NCBI GenBank assembly: GCA_023436205.1
Contig: JAEZKC010000059.1
Span: 1 to 64,000 of the forward strand
Source: Fibrobacterota bacterium
GTDB taxonomy: Bacteria; Fibrobacterota; Chitinivibrionia; Chitinivibrionales; Chitinispirillaceae
Direction of reading: 5' to 3'
Length of the DNA: 64,000 nucleotides
In this document: piece after piece, positions 1-7,711 of the stretch
Layout of the letters: every line of letters starts with the position of its first letter
Numbering within the stretch: position 1 is the first letter of the stretch
Notes under the pieces: generated by a model
What the model saw: only the letters and a program-made list of their open reading frames with translations
Databases searched by the model: none
Told to the model about the DNA's origin: nothing
Program-made: the position numbers and the translations under genes

Positions 1-60
1 GAGATAAGAGGTCAGAGATAAGAGGTCAGAGATAAGAGGTCAGAGATAAGAGGTCAGAGA
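1..60. repeat. 14-bp tandem repeat array (at least four copies)
   Basis: The window opens inside an array of the unit gagataagaggtca, repeated four times without a mismatch and then breaking off after four further bases. The true length is unknown because the array continues off the left edge. A second simple-sequence patch, four imperfect copies of a ctggc/ctggt-based unit, lies at about 119-148. No unique spacers, so it is not a CRISPR array. It sits downstream of the aldo/keto reductase stop codon and looks like non-coding simple-sequence repeat. Confidence 0.9.
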
Positions 61-80
61 GCCAGGAGTCAATCCTGGCT
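60..80 (-). terminator. Hairpin downstream of the aldo/keto reductase gene
   Basis: A perfect 8-bp inverted repeat (agccagga / tcctggct) with a 5-base loop lies about 75 bp past the stop codon of the minus-strand reductase. On the minus strand it is followed only by a pyrimidine-rich ctctct tract, not a T run, so it is a weak candidate terminator. It could equally be part of the repeat-rich end of this intergenic region. Confidence 0.3.
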
Positions 81-152
81 CTTGCCGTATCAACAACAAG
101 TACGATTTCTTATGTTTTTCTGGTCTCTGGCTTCTGGCATCTGGCCTCTTCT

Positions 153-965
153 TTAAAAACGTGCCCATGAAGGATTTACCAGCCGCTGGTTTCTATTGAG
201 GTCCTCGATTGATTTCATGTCTTCGTCGTCAAGAGTAACATTTGCCGCTTCAAAGTTTTCTTTCAGATGCTTTCTGGAGGAAGCCTTTGGTATTGCAGCA
301 ATATCCTTTTGTAAAAGCCAGGCGAGGGAAACCTGAACAGGTGTGCAATTGTGCTTTTCAGCAATTTTATTTAGAACCGGTTCCTGCACCACGTGGCCTC
401 TGGCTACTGGTGAATAGGCGGTGAGGGTCATCTGGTGTTCTTTGCAGAAGGCAAGAAGATCCGCTTGGTTGAGAAACGGGTGGAATTCCACCTGATTAAC
501 ACAGAGGGGAAGAGAGGTGCTTTGCATCGCTTCGTTTAAAAGATCTTTGCTGAAGTTGCTTACTCCGAAGCTTCTGATCAGTTTTTTCTCAGCAAGATGC
601 TCAAGGCCTCTGAATGTTTCACGCAGGGGAATGCGGCTGTTTGGCCAGTGGATCAGAAACAGATCAAGGTAATCAGTTTGCAGCTGTTTAAGGGATTCAG
701 TGCAGCTTTCTGTCACCTGCTTTGATTCAAGATTATCGAACCAGACTTTTGATGTGAGAAATATTTCCGTTCTCTTCAGGTCTGAACTGCGTAGAGCTTT
801 CCCGATGGCATCTTCATTACCATAAGCGGCTGCAGTGTCTATGTGTCTGTAGCCGATATCAAGCGCTTCAAGTATCACTTTCCTGCACTGTTCCCCGGAA
901 AGTCTCCAGGTGCCCAGGCCAAGAGCCGGCATTTCGAAACCGCTTTTAAGTCTATAGTTTTTCAT
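153..965 (-). CDS. Aldo/keto reductase
   Basis: A cytoplasmic NADPH-dependent oxidoreductase of the aldo/keto reductase family, reducing aldehydes or ketones; the natural substrate cannot be read from sequence. The 270-residue length fits the prokaryotic AKR5-like group. The catalytic tetrad is complete: Asp43 and Tyr48 in HIDTAAAYGNE, Lys73 in LTSKVW and His106 in LIHWP. The family signature GVSNFS and the cofactor-binding stretch near IPKASS in the C-terminal third are present. The ATG start is preceded by aaagga about 10 bases upstream. It is a single gene, divergent from the FKBP gene, so the two share a ~100-bp control region. Confidence 0.9.
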   Translation of the reverse strand: MKNYRLKSGFEMPALGLGTWRLSGEQCRKVILEALDIGYRHIDTAAAYGNEDAIGKALRSSDLKRTEIFLTSKVWFDNLESKQVTESCTESLKQLQTDYLDLFLIHWPNSRIPLRETFRGLEHLAEKKLIRSFGVSNFSKDLLNEAMQSTSLPLCVNQVEFHPFLNQADLLAFCKEHQMTLTAYSPVARGHVVQEPVLNKIAEKHNCTPVQVSLAWLLQKDIAAIPKASSRKHLKENFEAANVTLDDEDMKSIEDLNRNQRLVNPSWARF

Positions 966-1063
966 TTTTATTATTTCCTTTTCGAACCAGCTCCGTTACT
1001 GGTCCATGTATTGCAAATTAGTAGGTTTTAAAGTTACTGTCCAGCAAAAAAAGGGGGCTGATT

Positions 1064-1774
1064 GTGATTCGTACAACAGCAGTTTTTATGTTTTCGCTAG
1101 CTTTTTCGGCATTTTCTCAAGCCGGCAACGATTCCGTTACTCTCAAAAATGGATCAGACTCACTCAGCTACATTCTAGGGCGAGATATCGGGGCACAACT
1201 GGAGCAGATCGAAGCAGAAGTAAATATAGATGCATTCAGTGCAGGGGTAGAGCAGGCTATGAAGGGTCAACCATCTGAAATTGATTCTGCAGCTGCCGAT
1301 TCCATTCGTCAGGCGTTCGCCCAGAGAATGCAGGAGCAGCTCCAGCAGAAGCAGCAACAGGAAGCCGAACAGAACCAAAAGGAGAGTCAGTCTTTTCTGA
1401 ACAATAACAAAAAACAAAAGGGTGTGAAAACCACCAGCAGCGGTCTTCAGTACAAAGTGCTTCAGAAAGGTAATGGCGTCAAACCAAAGTCAAGTGATAC
1501 CGTACAGGTCTATTACAAAGGAATGCTTCAGGGTGGTCAGGTAATCGACAGCACGGTTTCCGGCACACCGGCATCGATTGCGCTGCAGTCTGCTATCCCG
1601 GGAGTCGCCGAGGGCTTGCAGCTTATGAATGAAGGTGCAAAATACATGTTTTATCTTCCTCCCGAGCTGGCCTACGGTTCTCAGGGGCTTCCTCCTCAGA
1701 TACCCCCCAATTCCGTGTTGATTTTTGAGATGGAGCTGGTTTCGGTGGGGCCTGGGGCGGTGAGCAGCAGGTAA
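1064..1774 (+). CDS. FKBP-type peptidyl-prolyl cis-trans isomerase, Mip/FkpA-like
   Basis: A probable periplasmic proline isomerase and chaperone. Residues 1-20 form a signal peptide (short positive start, hydrophobic core, cleavage near SQAG). Residues about 28-115 resemble the helical dimerisation domain of Mip/FkpA proteins (DSLSYILGRDIGAQ at its start) and end in a glutamine-rich linker. Residues about 125-230 are the FKBP domain, with VYYKGMLQGGQVIDST and the family hallmark EGLQLMNEGAKYMFYLPPEL followed by AYG. The start is GTG at 1064, chosen because aaaaaggggg lies just upstream and the next ATG, nine codons in, would cut the signal peptide. It is transcribed alone. Confidence 0.88.
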   Translation: MIRTTAVFMFSLAFSAFSQAGNDSVTLKNGSDSLSYILGRDIGAQLEQIEAEVNIDAFSAGVEQAMKGQPSEIDSAAADSIRQAFAQRMQEQLQQKQQQEAEQNQKESQSFLNNNKKQKGVKTTSSGLQYKVLQKGNGVKPKSSDTVQVYYKGMLQGGQVIDSTVSGTPASIALQSAIPGVAEGLQLMNEGAKYMFYLPPELAYGSQGLPPQIPPNSVLIFEMELVSVGPGAVSSR

Positions 1775-1792
1775 GGGGTTTATTTTGGAGTG

Positions 1793-1838
1793 CTTCCGGG
1801 TAAACTAGTTAAGTTTTGGGTATCTGATTTCCCGGAAG
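1793..1838. other. Spaced inverted repeat after the FKBP gene; intergenic region 1775-2271
   Basis: An exact 8-bp inverted repeat, cttccggg at 1793-1800 and cccggaag at 1831-1838, is separated by 30 bases. It may form a weak stem-loop downstream of the FKBP stop; no T run follows. The rest of the 497-bp gap between 1775 and 2271 is AT-rich, holds one copy of a dispersed repeat (2135-2227), and shows no convincing gene or RNA. Confidence 0.35.
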
Positions 1839-2134
1839 TCATTCTACTAAAAATGTAAGGGTGCAAATCATGTCAGCAGTATCTGTTCCTTGATCATTGC
1901 TAGATGCTTATAACTCCGCAATAAATCTGGGTAGGTGATTTTTAAACCCCTAATGCATTTCCCTATAATGAAGTAACCTGCTACCATAATACAGCTTTGA
2001 ATCTTAATTTACAGTACATATTTTTCATTTTTGTAAGTGAAGCTATTCTCAATAAGTAAAAAGCGCATGTTTGGAATAGAGAAATCTCATTATGAACTCA
2101 ACAAAAGAATATGTAATGATCTTAAATTTTTCAG

Positions 2135-2227
2135 AACTCGTGCTCGACAAACTCTGATGACTATCTTTGATAATGCATCCATGCGGGAACAGTGACCGTG
2201 CCCTACAAGGCGTCTTCGCCGTTAACA
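2135..2227 (-). repeat. Dispersed ~92-bp intergenic repeat, copy A
   Basis: Read on the minus strand, this stretch begins with tgttaacggcgaagacgcct and ends with cacgagtt. It matches the plus-strand sequence 6642-6733: the first 20 bases are identical, the last ~36 match at about 31 positions, and the middle ~37 bases have diverged but keep nearly the same length. Copies A and B are in opposite orientation and bracket the helicase, EF-P and EarP genes. A 65-codon reading frame running through copy A is most likely accidental. Confidence 0.8.
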
Positions 2228-2271
2228 GAATAAATCTTTCCGCCATTACCGCGAAAAGAGTGAAATAACCA

Positions 2272-4302
2272 CTACTCCTGCTGAACCCCGCCCAGCTTGG
2301 CTTTCATCTCCTTAAAGAAATTATCCAGATACTCCATTTTCTCCTCATCCTGCTTTTCCCCGATTTTCCCTTCGAGGAATTCCTCGGGAATTTCTCTCAG
2401 AAATGGGCAGGGGGTGACGGCTTTCAGTTTACCTCTGAAAACTTTCTGGCCGGGATAGGTGAGATAGAGAAGTTTCTGGGCCCGGGTCATGCCCACGTAA
2501 AAAAGTCTTCTTTCCTCTTCAGTCTGACCTTCGGCAACAGCTCTGGGTGAAGGCATCACCTCACTGTCAAGTCCGGCAAGAAAAACCACCGGGAATTCAA
2601 GTCCCTTTGACTTGTGCAGCGTCATAAGGACAACCCCTTTTTGCTTTTTGCCCTCATCTTCCTCATCATCGGTGGACATGAGGGCGATCTCCTGCAGATA
2701 GCCGGAAAGAGTGGGTTTTTTGCGCTTGAATTTGGATTCGTAAATTTCAAGCCCGTGTATCATCTCCTCCACGTTTTCAAGCCTTTTTTCCGCTTCACCC
2801 TCTTCCTTGTAGGCACGCTTGAGAAGATCAAAATACCCGCAGTCAGAAAGAACTGATCTGAATGTGGATGAAAGCTTTCCGGTTTCAAACAGAGCATCGT
2901 ATTTTTTGAAAAGATCGACAAACACAGTAAGCTTTCTGGTCTGCTCCTCAACCATGTCCTTGAGCTCGTGATGACGCACAATGGCGTCCCACAGGCTGAT
3001 CTTTCGCAAAGCCGCAAGCTCGTCCAGTTTCTCCATTGTCACACTGCCCAGTCCCTTTGAGGGCACCTTGAGTACTCTTGATAAACTGAGCTCATCGTGG
3101 GGATTGGCAAAAAATCTCAGGTAAGCGATAACATCCTTGATCTCCTTGCGGTCGTAAAAACTCATGGCACCGCTTACGGTATAGGGAATTTTACAATGCC
3201 GGAGTTCCTCCTCGTAGCGTCTCATCATGGCGTTTGTGCGCAGAAGAATCGCATGGTCGGTAAACCGATGAGAGGTGTGCTTCTCGTTTTCGGCAATCTT
3301 CTGGGCTATCCATATTGCCTCATCCTCTTCATCGTCGCCTTTGTAGTGAAAGATGGGATCTCCGTCACCGGCCACGGCAGTGATCTCCTTAAGTTTACGG
3401 ATACGGTTTTTTGATACCACTGCATGAGCCGCACCCAGAATCTGGCGGGTGGATCGGTAATTCTTGTCCAGAATGACAGTGGTGCAGCCTTTGAAACGGC
3501 TGGAGAAGGAGATGATGTTTTCGATTTCAGCACCGCGCCAGGAGTAGATCCCCTGATCATCATCACCCACCACCATAATGTTATTTCTTGGGGTGGAGAG
3601 AAGGAGCGCAAGTTTCATCTGTACTGCATTGGTATCCTGGAACTCATCGATGGAGATGAATTTGTAGCGGTTCTGGTATTCTGCAAGTATTGCCGGTTTG
3701 GTGCGGAATATCTGAAGCGGCAGGAGCAGCAGGTCGTCAAAGTCAACCGTTTGTCGCTTGAGCAGAATCTGGTTGTAAGAGTTGTAAACCCGGTAGATTT
3801 TGCGATCTTCAGGGTTGGTTTTGTAGAACTCATCCGGGTCGAGCGATGCATTCTTGGCCAAGCTGATACGGTTACCGAAAATATCGGGATCTTCGCTTTT
3901 GAGTCCCCGCACCCCGGCTGAGCGCATGATGCTCTTGAGAGTGGCGTTGCGCTCATGTTCATCGATGATAGTGAAGCTTTTCTGTAACCCGATGGCGCTT
4001 CCGTGTTCGCGCAGAATTTTCACCCCCAGGCTGTGGAACGTGCAGAGGGTCATTTTTTCCGCCAGGGCAGGGGAGGTAAGCTGGGCAACACGCTCCTTCA
4101 TCTCCTTAGCGGCCTTGTTGGTGAAAGTCACCGCCAGGATCTCTTCGGGCTTGCAGCGCTTTTCCCCGACCAGACGGGCGATGCGCATGGTGAGAACTCG
4201 GGTTTTTCCGCTTCCGGCCCCCGCCAGCACTAAAAGGGGACCTTCATTATGTAAAACTGCGGCTTTCTGGCTTTCATTCAAGCCGCGGGTATATTCAGAC
4301 AT
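2272..4302 (-). CDS. ATP-dependent DNA helicase, Rep/UvrD/PcrA family
   Basis: A superfamily 1A 3'-5' DNA helicase acting in replication restart or repair. At 676 residues it matches Rep in length. Motifs in order: Q motif LNESQKAAV; Walker A GAGSGKT at 28-34; Walker B IDEFQDTN; motif III VVGDDDQGIYSWRGA; motif IV LDKNYRST; motif V TLHKSKGLEFPVVFLAG; motif VI EERRLFYVGMTRA. The C-terminal UvrD-type tail that binds RNA polymerase or MutL is not obvious, which favours a Rep-like role, but Rep, UvrD and PcrA cannot be told apart with certainty here. The stop codon lies ~45 bp from repeat copy A. Confidence 0.93.
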   Translation of the reverse strand: MSEYTRGLNESQKAAVLHNEGPLLVLAGAGSGKTRVLTMRIARLVGEKRCKPEEILAVTFTNKAAKEMKERVAQLTSPALAEKMTLCTFHSLGVKILREHGSAIGLQKSFTIIDEHERNATLKSIMRSAGVRGLKSEDPDIFGNRISLAKNASLDPDEFYKTNPEDRKIYRVYNSYNQILLKRQTVDFDDLLLLPLQIFRTKPAILAEYQNRYKFISIDEFQDTNAVQMKLALLLSTPRNNIMVVGDDDQGIYSWRGAEIENIISFSSRFKGCTTVILDKNYRSTRQILGAAHAVVSKNRIRKLKEITAVAGDGDPIFHYKGDDEEDEAIWIAQKIAENEKHTSHRFTDHAILLRTNAMMRRYEEELRHCKIPYTVSGAMSFYDRKEIKDVIAYLRFFANPHDELSLSRVLKVPSKGLGSVTMEKLDELAALRKISLWDAIVRHHELKDMVEEQTRKLTVFVDLFKKYDALFETGKLSSTFRSVLSDCGYFDLLKRAYKEEGEAEKRLENVEEMIHGLEIYESKFKRKKPTLSGYLQEIALMSTDDEEDEGKKQKGVVLMTLHKSKGLEFPVVFLAGLDSEVMPSPRAVAEGQTEEERRLFYVGMTRAQKLLYLTYPGQKVFRGKLKAVTPCPFLREIPEEFLEGKIGEKQDEEKMEYLDNFFKEMKAKLGGVQQE

Positions 4303-4455
4303 TGTAAGACCTTTGATTTCAAAGCATGAGAGTACTTGAGCAAGTGATTCTAAAATAATAATTCTTCTGGGGGATGAAAAAAGAATCGCAAGGAAAAGTG
4401 TCGAGTGATAGTAAGTGGTTGATTTAGCGTGTGTTAGGGTTGCTGGGTGAAAAAG

Positions 4456-4535
4456 GAGCTCTCAAAGATGAATTAAGGAAATAGCTTTAATTCATCTCTG
4501 ATGAGCTCGAATGATGAATTAAGGAGTAAACAGCT
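4456..4535. repeat. Direct repeat with internal hairpin between helicase and EF-P genes
   Basis: Two copies of a ~31-33-bp unit (gagctc, then gatgaattaagga, then an agct-ending tail) lie at 4456-4486 and 4503-4535. The first copy also pairs with ttaattcatct just downstream, giving an 11-bp stem (4466-4476 with 4487-4497). The stretch lies in the 335-bp gap 4303-4637, downstream of the EF-P stop and upstream of the helicase start, so it may be a terminator/leader region for these minus-strand genes. Nothing else is recognisable in the gap. Confidence 0.5.
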
Positions 4536-4637
4536 AATACCTGAAATTGCAAAAAAGTGAGAGAATCTAAAAAAAGGAAGAGATACCGAAAAAATGAAAG
4601 AGAGGGGTGGGGAGCGGAGTTTTCCGCCCCCGTAGTG

Positions 4638-5198
4638 TTAATTGGCGCGACCTACAAACTCATTGGTTTCTGTATTGATTTTGATCTTGTCCCCAATGTT
4701 GCAGTAGAGCGGAACCTGCACTTCAAAACCGGTGTTGATAGTGGCAGCCTTAAGCACCTTGCCACCGGTGTCTCCCTTAACTGCAGGCTCGGTGTAGGTG
4801 ATTTCCGCATCGATCTGGGCGGGAAGTTCAACTCCCACGGCCTTTTCACCGTAAACGATCACGTCGATGGTCATCTGTTCCTGCAGATAGTTCAGCGCAT
4901 CACCAAGATCATCCTTGCTGAGATCCATCTGCTCAAAGGTCTCTTCATCCATGACTGTGTAGAAACCGTTTGTTTCGTAGAGGAACTGCATCTTTTTGCG
5001 TTCAAGCACAACCTGCTCAAACTTGTCAGATGCTCTGTAAACTGTTTCGGAAACGCTTCCGGTGGAGAGGTTCTTCATCTTCATCTTGCAGGATGAAGCT
5101 CCGCGGGCACCCTTGGTATAGACATACTTTGAAATGATAAACAGGTCATTTCCGATTTTGACGCAGTTACCCTGTCTGAGATCCTGTGCTTCCTTCAT
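4638..5198 (-). CDS. efp: Translation elongation factor P, arginine-32 (EarP) type
   Basis: EF-P binds ribosomes stalled at polyproline and stimulates peptide bond formation. The 186 residues cover the three usual beta-barrel domains. The functional loop reads YTKGARGASSCKMKMKNL; aligned by eye to the Pseudomonas protein (NKSGRNAAVVKMKLKNL) its tip residue is Arg32, not the Lys34 of the EpmA/EpmB type. The domain II/III stretch YTEPAVKGDTGGKVLKA is also very close to that subfamily. Arg32-type EF-P is activated by rhamnosylation of this arginine by EarP, and the adjacent upstream gene is earP, 174 bp away on the same strand. The ATG is preceded by aaggagc on the minus strand. Confidence 0.95.
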   Translation of the reverse strand: MKEAQDLRQGNCVKIGNDLFIISKYVYTKGARGASSCKMKMKNLSTGSVSETVYRASDKFEQVVLERKKMQFLYETNGFYTVMDEETFEQMDLSKDDLGDALNYLQEQMTIDVIVYGEKAVGVELPAQIDAEITYTEPAVKGDTGGKVLKAATINTGFEVQVPLYCNIGDKIKINTETNEFVGRAN

Positions 5199-5372
5199 GA
5201 AAAGCTCCTTGAGAGAATAGTTTATAATATTAAAGGCTATTAGTTCGAGTCAGAGAAAAATGCAACTGAGAATGCGGGGGATCAGCACCACAATGGAGGG
5301 ATTTGGCGCCTCACGGAAAGGTAGCTCCAAACCCGATGAGGGATTTGGTCTGATAGTGAACGATAATGAAGA

Positions 5373-6554
5373 TTAGTTGAATTCACGCAGAAAATCACTG
5401 AGTTTTGCTATTAAATCACATTTCCGGTCTATAAAATAACTAAACTTTTCGGTCGCATGCTCAATTTTATTCAAATTTCTGAAAAAAGAGTCATAGCGTT
5501 CCTCTGTCACCTGGGTCGAATCTTCCTTTAAGGCATTGTTGAATTCGAGCATAAGTCTGCTGTAAGAGTCAAACAAGTCATTGTCATTAAAGTACGGCTG
5601 AAGGACCTTCAATAGTGCCAAAACTTTTACTTTTTGATACTTTTCTTCCTGCAGATAGGCATTCCAGATGAAGGGCTTTCCGGAAATCGCGGCTCTGGCC
5701 AGGGAATCTTCCCCCCGTACAATATTAAAGTCGGTGCAGCAGAGCAGGGAATCATAGCTGTGTTGATCGATGAAGGGAATGAAAAGGATTTGTGCTGAGT
5801 GGAAGTTGCATTGCCTATCCCCGGAGCACTCTACCCCCAGGCGCTTCAGTGAAGAAATCATGCTGTTGTGCGTTTTATGGCCGAAAAGCAGAAGCAGTGT
5901 ATCTTTGTTAAATTGCATAAGGTCGCGGAGCATAGTATCAAAACCCCGCTCATAGGTAAATACAGTACCGATTGTTTTTTCAGGAAGATCTTGAAAATGG
6001 AATTGGTTGGACTTGAGTACCTGATCGATAAAGTCGTGGCGTTTGGCAACCAGTTCTCTTTTGTGGTTTTTCAGGTCGGAATTGAGAATGAGTCCGCCGG
6101 TATTTTCTGTAAATCCCGGCATGAAAAAGTATTTCTTAACAGTCCCTTTACCTAGCAGAGATTCTTTCAGATGAAAATCCTCAACCCAGTCTTCGGCTGA
6201 AAGGTATTCAAGGTTAATGATAAGCTTGCTTTGAAAGTAGGCTTTCTCCATGAATGGTTCAGGAATATGGCAGGCGAAGGCTTCGATCATGATATCTGCA
6301 ATGCCCAGCGAATCGGCCAGGGATCGATCAAGGTCGGTGGTGTTTACGTAGGTAATAGACTTGTATTCCTGTACGGGCGTGGAGTTGTCAATTTCAGGAA
6401 CGATGCCGCAGAGGGTGTGCAGGTTGTCTATAAAGACCCGCACTCTGCATCGGGGGTGAGCATTTTTAAATTCATTCGCAAAGCGGTATACCACCCCGGC
6501 ATCACCGTAATTGTCAATAACATGGCAGAAGATGTCGATGCTTGAGAAATCCAT
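5373..6554 (-). CDS. earP: EF-P arginine rhamnosyltransferase EarP
   Basis: EarP (DUF2331, GT104) transfers L-rhamnose from dTDP-rhamnose to Arg32 of EF-P. The 393-residue protein carries the family landmarks: N-terminal DIFCHVIDNYGDAGVVYR with the two aspartates corresponding to the essential pair (Asp14, Asp18), FFMPGFTENTGGL at about 143-155, and the C-terminal nucleotide-sugar/catalytic segment FNIVRGEDSLARA with Arg280, Glu282 and Asp283, followed by GKPFIWNAY. The fold is GT-B. It lies directly upstream of the Arg32-type EF-P gene, which strongly supports the function. EarP is best documented in beta- and gamma-proteobacteria, so its presence in this lineage is notable. dTDP-rhamnose synthesis genes are not in the window. 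Confidence 0.93.
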   Translation of the reverse strand: MDFSSIDIFCHVIDNYGDAGVVYRFANEFKNAHPRCRVRVFIDNLHTLCGIVPEIDNSTPVQEYKSITYVNTTDLDRSLADSLGIADIMIEAFACHIPEPFMEKAYFQSKLIINLEYLSAEDWVEDFHLKESLLGKGTVKKYFFMPGFTENTGGLILNSDLKNHKRELVAKRHDFIDQVLKSNQFHFQDLPEKTIGTVFTYERGFDTMLRDLMQFNKDTLLLLFGHKTHNSMISSLKRLGVECSGDRQCNFHSAQILFIPFIDQHSYDSLLCCTDFNIVRGEDSLARAAISGKPFIWNAYLQEEKYQKVKVLALLKVLQPYFNDNDLFDSYSRLMLEFNNALKEDSTQVTEERYDSFFRNLNKIEHATEKFSYFIDRKCDLIAKLSDFLREFN

Positions 6555-6641
6555 GGTATGCCTTTTGGGAGAAAACTTTAAACGGGCATAAAATAGTATT
6601 TCGATTGGTTCATTGGGTTGTTGAGGAAGTTTTTTGTTGTG

Positions 6642-6733
6642 TTAACGGCGAAGACGCCTCGCAGGTCACCAGCCACGACACTCGCAGTGAATCACTGTCA
6701 AAAATAGTCATCGGAGTGTGTCGATCACGAGTT
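6642..6733 (+). repeat. Dispersed ~92-bp intergenic repeat, copy B
   Basis: This is the plus-strand partner of the repeat at 2135-2227. It starts tgttaacggcgaagacgcct and ends cacgagtt with a diverged centre. It lies in the 345-bp gap between earP and the gp25-like gene. No terminal target-site duplication or transposase can be seen, and apart from this repeat the gap 6555-6899 shows nothing recognisable. Short reading frames across it are judged accidental. Confidence 0.8.
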
Positions 6734-6899
6734 TTCCGGAGTCCCTGGGATTCGGACCTCGGTTAACTGTATCGGAGACAAAGAGTTATGGATATTTCAA
6801 GTCTGTTTTTAAATGATCAAGCAATTCACAATTGGTGACAAAAAAGCTGTTTTTTGTCTCTCTGCCACGTTGTCTCCCAGTCCATCTGCCCCGTTGTCC

Positions 6900-7274
6900 T
6901 CAGGTACACTGAACCATATTCTCCCGGGGATTATTCCCCAGTCGAATGCGAAAGGCCGCTCTCTGGCCTGAATCTTTGTGCACCATTTCCACTCGGCACG
7001 AAAGGGGGCCTGAGTTATCCGGCAGGTGCCATTCAGAGAAGACAACTTTTTCCACTCTGGGCTCGTAAAGAGAAAACATCTGCTGCAGTTCAGATTCCAG
7101 AGAAATTTTATTGTTTTTTAGAAAGTCGGTGATTTCCTGCGCCGGGCGCATGCCTAAAAATGGACAATAAATATTTGCTCCTCTGGGGGTGGTGAAGAGT
7201 CTTCGGATATTATCGAAAAGAAGTGCAGTGGCAGAGGTGGTTTCATCTGTGAATGAAGTCTGATCAGGAATCAC
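6900..7274 (-). CDS. GPW/gp25-like protein (phage baseplate / TssE fold), orphan
   Basis: A 124-residue protein whose pattern fits the gp25/TssE family: NIRRLFTTPRGANIYCPFLG near residues 22-41 matches the usual 'LLtT.pGe...P.fG' opening, and YEPRVEKVVF near residues 69-78 carries the family's EPRV signature. Gp25 and TssE are baseplate wedge components of phage tails, type VI secretion and extracellular contractile injection systems; the E. coli anti-adaptor IraD shares the fold. No sheath, tube or spike gene lies nearby, so its role here is open. The GTG start is well supported by aaggagg six bases upstream. No codon or composition break was obvious. Confidence 0.6.
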   Translation of the reverse strand: MIPDQTSFTDETTSATALLFDNIRRLFTTPRGANIYCPFLGMRPAQEITDFLKNNKISLESELQQMFSLYEPRVEKVVFSEWHLPDNSGPLSCRVEMVHKDSGQRAAFRIRLGNNPRENMVQCT

Positions 7275-7407
7275 AAGCGCCTCCTTAATTTGTGGTGTAG
7301 TAGTATCAATATATACCAGAGTATTTCCATTCCAAACAGAAAAATGACCGGAGTGGAATCGCCAACTGGTTTCTTATTGAATAACCTTATCGACCTTGGT
7401 AAAGATT

Positions 7408-7554
7408 ATGGATAGGATAATCGTAATTTTTAAAGAAATCAGTGGTGAGCCGGAAGCCGAAGGTTACTTGAAGGCTTTTCTGCTTTATATCAAGGCCGCT
7501 GTTTCTCCCAAGCTGATTCTGCAAATTATTAAGGCAGTCAGAAACAAGAGATAG
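7408..7554 (+). CDS. Possible 48-residue small protein
   Basis: An open frame starting ATG at 7408 encodes 48 residues, with a mostly hydrophobic first and middle part (DRIIVIFKEIS, then YLKAFLLYIKAAVSPKLILQII) and a basic end (KAVRNKR). It may form one or two amphipathic helices. There is no strong ribosome-binding site, so expression is doubtful. Bases 7420-7444 inside it recur almost exactly at 46533-46557, where the same peptide phase IVIFKEIS is retained without a start codon. It lies in the 437-bp gap 7275-7711. I do not recognise the protein. Confidence 0.3.
   Translation: MDRIIVIFKEISGEPEAEGYLKAFLLYIKAAVSPKLILQIIKAVRNKR
7420..7444 (+). repeat. 25-bp sequence shared with 46533-46557
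   Basis: Begins atcgtaatttttaa and ends gaaatcagtg. It matches 46533-46557 at 24 of 25 bases, with a single a/g difference. A match this long is unlikely by chance in 64 kb. Confidence 0.75.
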
Positions 7555-7626
7555 CCTCTGCCTGACAACCTTATGAAAATCAAACCGATGTTTTTAAACA
7601 GAATTTGTTAACACAATCGAGCTCAA

Positions 7627-7658
7627 AGAGCCACCTTTATGTTGAAACAGGTGACTCT
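7627..7658 (-). terminator. Stem-loop downstream of the VIT-like secreted protein gene
   Basis: agagccacct (7627-7636) faces aggtgactct (7649-7658). On the minus strand this forms a 10-bp stem with one G-U pair and a 12-base loop, 53 bp past the stop codon of the gene ending at 7712. A T run is lacking, so termination is only a possibility. Confidence 0.35.
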
Positions 7659-7711
7659 ATGAGGATATAAGTAGTCGGTTTTACTGTTTAAGTCTTTGAG
7701 TCCGACCCTTA

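Noticed and set aside
1..60. CRISPR-like array
   Set aside because: The unit is repeated head to tail with no unique spacers and no cas genes nearby.
2049..2246. 65-codon minus-strand frame between the FKBP and helicase genes
   Set aside because: It runs through the dispersed repeat copy A, has no ribosome-binding site and no family resemblance; the matching repeat copy B does not keep the frame.
3424..3921. 165-codon plus-strand frame inside the helicase gene
   Set aside because: It is antisense to conserved helicase motifs, has no start signal and no recognisable protein features.
4557..5096. 179-codon plus-strand frame opposite efp
   Set aside because: It lies antisense to the well-supported EF-P gene and has the composition of a shadow frame.
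5225..5260. tRNA-like gttcgagtc sequence upstream of efp
   Set aside because: No acceptor stem, anticodon arm or other tRNA arms could be folded around it.
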